Shown here: positions 61,172 through 64,000 of the stretch, piece by piece
Position numbering within the stretch: the first letter of the stretch is position 1
Layout: each line of letters starts with the position of its first letter
Assembly (NCBI GenBank): GCA_015066175.1
Contig: SVOW01000009.1
Coordinates: forward strand, 1 to 64,000
Direction of reading: 5' to 3'
Source: Oscillospiraceae bacterium
Lineage (GTDB): Bacteria > Bacillota > Clostridia > Oscillospirales > Acutalibacteraceae
DNA: 64,000 nucleotides
Program-made: the position numbers and the translations under genes
The notes under the pieces: generated by a model
What the model saw: the letters and a program-made list of their open reading frames with translations, nothing else
Database searches by the model: none
Told to the model about the DNA's origin: nothing

Positions 61172-62527
61172 TTATTTCTTTAATTTAAGAACAGCGTTAT
61201 AGTCATCAAGACCATAATTTCCCACAGTGTGTTTAATAAGCTCATATAAATCAACTTCATTACCATGGGCGTCTTTTAAGTTTTTAACAAAAGGTTTTAT
61301 TCTTTTTACAAATTTCAGAATTGCGTCGCCCTCGTGAGTACCTTCTTTGTAAGGCTGATTTCCCTCGAAAACATATCTTACAATGTCAATTGCAAAATTG
61401 ACGAAAGAGTTTTTTCTGATTGATTTATCAACGCTTACACAAAACAATTTTGCAAAACCGCCGATAGTCATTTTTGAAAGTTTTTTGCCGCCGAAAACAA
61501 CAAGTTTTTCAATCAGGGCAGTATCTTTTATTCTTAATTTATCAAGAAATCTTTTGGGATCTTTATACATTGAATCGATGTAAGTTCTTATCATTTTTTC
61601 AAACTGAACTTTCAGATATTCTTCACCTGTCATTCCTTTTTTGTCCCATTCAAAATCAGGCACTGGTATGCTTTCAATCTCAACTGTGTTTTCATCTTTT
61701 ATTGTAACAAGACGTATAAAAGCAGGGCATCCTATAGCAGAGCCTGTGCACACGTCGTAAAAAAGATTTCCTTTTTCAGTTTCTTCCACATTTATGCTCT
61801 GGTTGTGCATATGACCTGTAAAAATGAGATGCACTCCATTATCAGCAAGTGTTTCAATAATTCTTTTTCCGCCCTTCTGGCGAGCATCAGCAATAAGGCC
61901 AAAAATCGGTTGTCCGGGAATTACAGGATAATGCTCCATTGCAATCATCATTTTTCCGTCCTGCTGAGCTTTCTTTGCCTGAGCTTCAATCCATTCAAAA
62001 AATTCTTCTGAAAAATCAGCATTGTTTCTCTCGGCAGTATCATTGCAGATAACAAGAAGCCTTACATCATCTGATAACTCGGCAACATAAGACATATGCT
62101 CTTTATTGAATTCAATGGCTCTGTCATAACCGAATTTTCTGTAAAAATCATATAACTCAGTAAATTTTGTCCCTTCAGGAGAAATTCTTTCACCACCATC
62201 ATAAGCAAAGGGATGCTCGTTGGAATCGTGCCCTGCTGTCAGCACAAAAATTTTCTTTCCTGTTTTTTCTTCAAAATTTTCAAGCAAAGCTGAAAAATCT
62301 TTATGGCTCTCTTTTTCGCCATTGAACGAAAGGTCACCTGCAATCAGAATGATATCTGCTTCATCAGCTTTTTCAAGATATTCAAAAATAGCCTTATTTA
62401 TGTTCTCCGTTTCAGCAAAACATTTTTGCTCAAAATCCATAAAACGCTCATATTCGTCACCATAAGCCCCTAAGGAATTTTTAAAATAGTGTGTGTCGGT
62501 AATCACAAAAAATTTGAGTTCTTTCAT
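61172..62527 (-). CDS. Metallophosphoesterase with altered metal motif
   Basis: 451 aa from the ATG at 62527, behind AAGAGGGATACC. A calcineurin-like domain (about 1-290) carries D11-x-H13 (TDTHYFKN), IAGDLSFNGE, MEHYP and TGHMHNQ. The usual GNHD block reads TAGHDSNEH, so the Asn ligand is missing or shifted. A helical C-terminal domain (about 300-451) is unassigned. No signal peptide. It opens the five-gene operon from the promoter at 62614-62642. The changed motif could alter metal use or specificity. Confidence 0.82.
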   Translation of the reverse strand: MKELKFFVITDTHYFKNSLGAYGDEYERFMDFEQKCFAETENINKAIFEYLEKADEADIILIAGDLSFNGEKESHKDFSALLENFEEKTGKKIFVLTAGHDSNEHPFAYDGGERISPEGTKFTELYDFYRKFGYDRAIEFNKEHMSYVAELSDDVRLLVICNDTAERNNADFSEEFFEWIEAQAKKAQQDGKMMIAMEHYPVIPGQPIFGLIADARQKGGKRIIETLADNGVHLIFTGHMHNQSINVEETEKGNLFYDVCTGSAIGCPAFIRLVTIKDENTVEIESIPVPDFEWDKKGMTGEEYLKVQFEKMIRTYIDSMYKDPKRFLDKLRIKDTALIEKLVVFGGKKLSKMTIGGFAKLFCVSVDKSIRKNSFVNFAIDIVRYVFEGNQPYKEGTHEGDAILKFVKRIKPFVKNLKDAHGNEVDLYELIKHTVGNYGLDDYNAVLKLKK

Positions 62528-62613
62528 CTGTGTGGTATCCCTCTTTTCTGGCGCAACTCCGGCCATATTTTGCAAAGTTACTAAAATTTTTATTAAATAA
62601 AAATCTTTTTTAT

Positions 62614-62642
62614 ATTATATTACTAAATACAAATCAAGTCAA
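62614..62642 (-). promoter_or_regulatory. Promoter of the five-gene glycan operon
   Basis: On the minus strand TTGACT, 17 bp, TATAAT, about 87 bp before the start codon at 62527. Confidence 0.75.
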
Positions 62643-62689
62643 GTTAAAATGCTTTCGTTCTCGGCTTTTAAATCAAAATTCACCACCAC

Positions 62690-62718
62690 TTGACAATGAA
62701 AAATTAATTGTTTAAAAT
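62690..62718 (+). promoter_or_regulatory. Promoter of the BNR-repeat gene
   Basis: TTGACA, 17 bp, TAAAAT, divergent from the operon promoter, 48 bp away. Confidence 0.7.
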
Positions 62719-62752
62719 TAATTCACAATCAAAAGCAAAAGAGGAACACATT

Positions 62753-63958
62753 ATGAGTAATTTCTTTTTAAAAATCACACTGTTTTTACTTACTGTTTTA
62801 ACAACTCTTTTCCCTGATGCAAACACTTTAAATATAAAATATAACCACTTACCATGTTCTTTTGAAGTCGAAAATGTAAGCACTGTTTTTCAGCCTGATG
62901 ATGAAAACAGCACAATGGTCTGTGAATATCCCTCAATTATAAAACTATGCCATCAGAAAAATGAAGAAAACAATGGTAAGCTGCTTGTTGCTTTTGAAAA
63001 ATGGGGAGATACATATCCTGTTTTTGAAAGCGATGATGACGGAAAAACATGGCAGCAGATAACAACTGTAAAAGACAATCTTAACAAAGGTTATTGGAAT
63101 GAATGGATGCCTTTTTTATATGAGCTTCCTGCAGACATAGGTAATTTTGAAAAAGGCACAATTATTCTCGCTGCAACATCAATTCTCGGCGCCGGTGATA
63201 ATGTTTCAGACAGTACAATTACACTCTATTCAAGCACTGACCTGGGAAAAACCTTCAATGCATTCTGCAACGTTGATAAAGCGGGGGGTATTGATTGGGG
63301 TGTATGGGAACCATACCTTATTTATGAAAAAGAAACAGGCAGACTTTTCTGCTTCTATTCAGACGATTCTGACCCTGAACATTCACAGAAACTCGTATAC
63401 AAATATACCACTGACCTTGTAAACTGGAGTGAAAAATTTGAATGTGTAGCATGTGATGACCCTTCTCTCAGACCTGGTATGGTGTCTGTTGTGAAAATGG
63501 GTAATGGCGAATATTTTATGGTATATGAGATGATAGGTTTACACGGCGGTCCGATTTACTGCAAAAAATCAAAATCTCTTGACGACTGGTCTGACGTGTC
63601 AGACTATGGCGAAATAGTATCAGCTGCAGGCAAAACTTTCGGCTCTGCTCCATATGTTGTCTGGACACCTGAAGGTGGCGAAAACGGCACACTTATCGTA
63701 GCAGGTAAACATCACATAAAAGGCAGAAGCAAAACCGGCACAGACCTTTTTGTAAGCTTTGATTACGGAAAAACTTTTATCCCTATTGATAATCCCATTC
63801 CCTATACAATAGATTCTTACGAAAGATGTGGCTACAGTCCGTCATTTTTCCTCTCACCTGATGACAACACCATTTACTTTGCCAACAATCAGCCGTGTTA
63901 TGAAAGCACTTATAAAATAACGGTAGCAAAAATCAGAATTTCCGACTTTATAAAATAA
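62753..63958 (+). CDS. Secreted BNR/Asp-box (sialidase-like) protein
   Basis: 401 aa from the ATG at 62753, behind AAAAGAGGAAC; the frame extends to 62708 without a site. N-terminal hydrophobic segment at about 5-22. Three Asp boxes are visible: SDDDGKTWQQI, SSTDLGKTFNAF and SFDYGKTFIPI. The fold is a six-bladed propeller as in sialidases and related glycosidases or lectins. The arginine triad of true sialidases is not clear, so glycan binding or a non-sialidase hydrolase is possible. It is divergently paired with the minus-strand operon. Confidence 0.8.
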   Translation: MSNFFLKITLFLLTVLTTLFPDANTLNIKYNHLPCSFEVENVSTVFQPDDENSTMVCEYPSIIKLCHQKNEENNGKLLVAFEKWGDTYPVFESDDDGKTWQQITTVKDNLNKGYWNEWMPFLYELPADIGNFEKGTIILAATSILGAGDNVSDSTITLYSSTDLGKTFNAFCNVDKAGGIDWGVWEPYLIYEKETGRLFCFYSDDSDPEHSQKLVYKYTTDLVNWSEKFECVACDDPSLRPGMVSVVKMGNGEYFMVYEMIGLHGGPIYCKKSKSLDDWSDVSDYGEIVSAAGKTFGSAPYVVWTPEGGENGTLIVAGKHHIKGRSKTGTDLFVSFDYGKTFIPIDNPIPYTIDSYERCGYSPSFFLSPDDNTIYFANNQPCYESTYKITVAKIRISDFIK

Positions 63959-64000
63959 CAACAAAATAAATCTATCATCAGCAAACCCCGGCTCTCTTAA

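Noticed and set aside
62753-63958. Firm sialidase assignment
   Set aside because: Three Asp boxes are clear, but the arginine triad and nucleophile Tyr cannot be placed with confidence.

Overview
The window reads as a chromosomal segment of a low-GC, Gram-positive-type anaerobe, most likely an uncultured gut Clostridia (Oscillospiraceae/Ruminococcaceae-like). The evidence is AT-rich DNA, strong AGGAGG-type ribosome sites, sigma-A promoters with 17-18 bp spacers, a YabE-type 3D/G5 wall protein, a dockerin-bearing secreted protein, a candidate preQ1 riboswitch before queT, and many glycan-active enzymes. No rRNA, CRISPR array or IS transposase was seen.

Layout. 0.4-6.7 kb: a zinc-ribbon/RCC1 propeller protein, a YabE-like wall protein, asparagine synthase, and an ECF sigma/anti-sigma pair. 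6.8-13.9 kb: a GH95-like glycosidase, a large secreted dockerin protein, then preQ1-queT-nth. 13.9-19.3 kb (minus strand): the operon rfbB-DUF1015-lepA-GH125. 19.4-25.5 kb: ychF, a lipoprotein, a TIM-barrel isomerase and two paralogous secreted FN3 proteins. 25.6-31.3 kb (minus): manA-ABC-F-propeller/hairpin protein-GH38-like remnant, beside an overlooked 46-aa acidic/aromatic gene. 31.7-34.7 kb: an alpha/beta hydrolase and a second propeller/hairpin protein.

34.9-42.6 kb is a 7.6-kb integrative element in tRNA-Ala(GGC). The intact tRNA is at the left end, followed by a tyrosine integrase, and a 47-bp copy of the tRNA 3' end closes the right end. Inside are two related unknown proteins, a winged-helix-like protein, an XRE repressor facing a three-operator divergent promoter, small accessory proteins, a serine recombinase, a membrane/zinc-ribbon protein with a candidate attenuator, and a WYL regulator. 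There is no relaxase, coupling protein or recognisable Rep. A strong outward promoter at the right end would face int in the excised circle.

42.6-47.7 kb is an accessory patch: an ABC-2 efflux pair, DUF5131 protein, VOC protein, two XRE regulators and a decayed secreted-protein gene. 47.7-64 kb is an envelope/glycan locus. It holds two beta-helix proteins, a WbsX/GH99-like enzyme, an esterase, a GDPD, two metallophosphoesterases, an alkaline-phosphatase-superfamily enzyme, a PfkB kinase, an MFS carrier, an LRR protein and a BNR/sialidase-like protein. Five of these form one minus-strand operon. Together they suggest capture and dismantling of a phosphate- or ester-decorated glycan; this is an inference from family membership and clustering.
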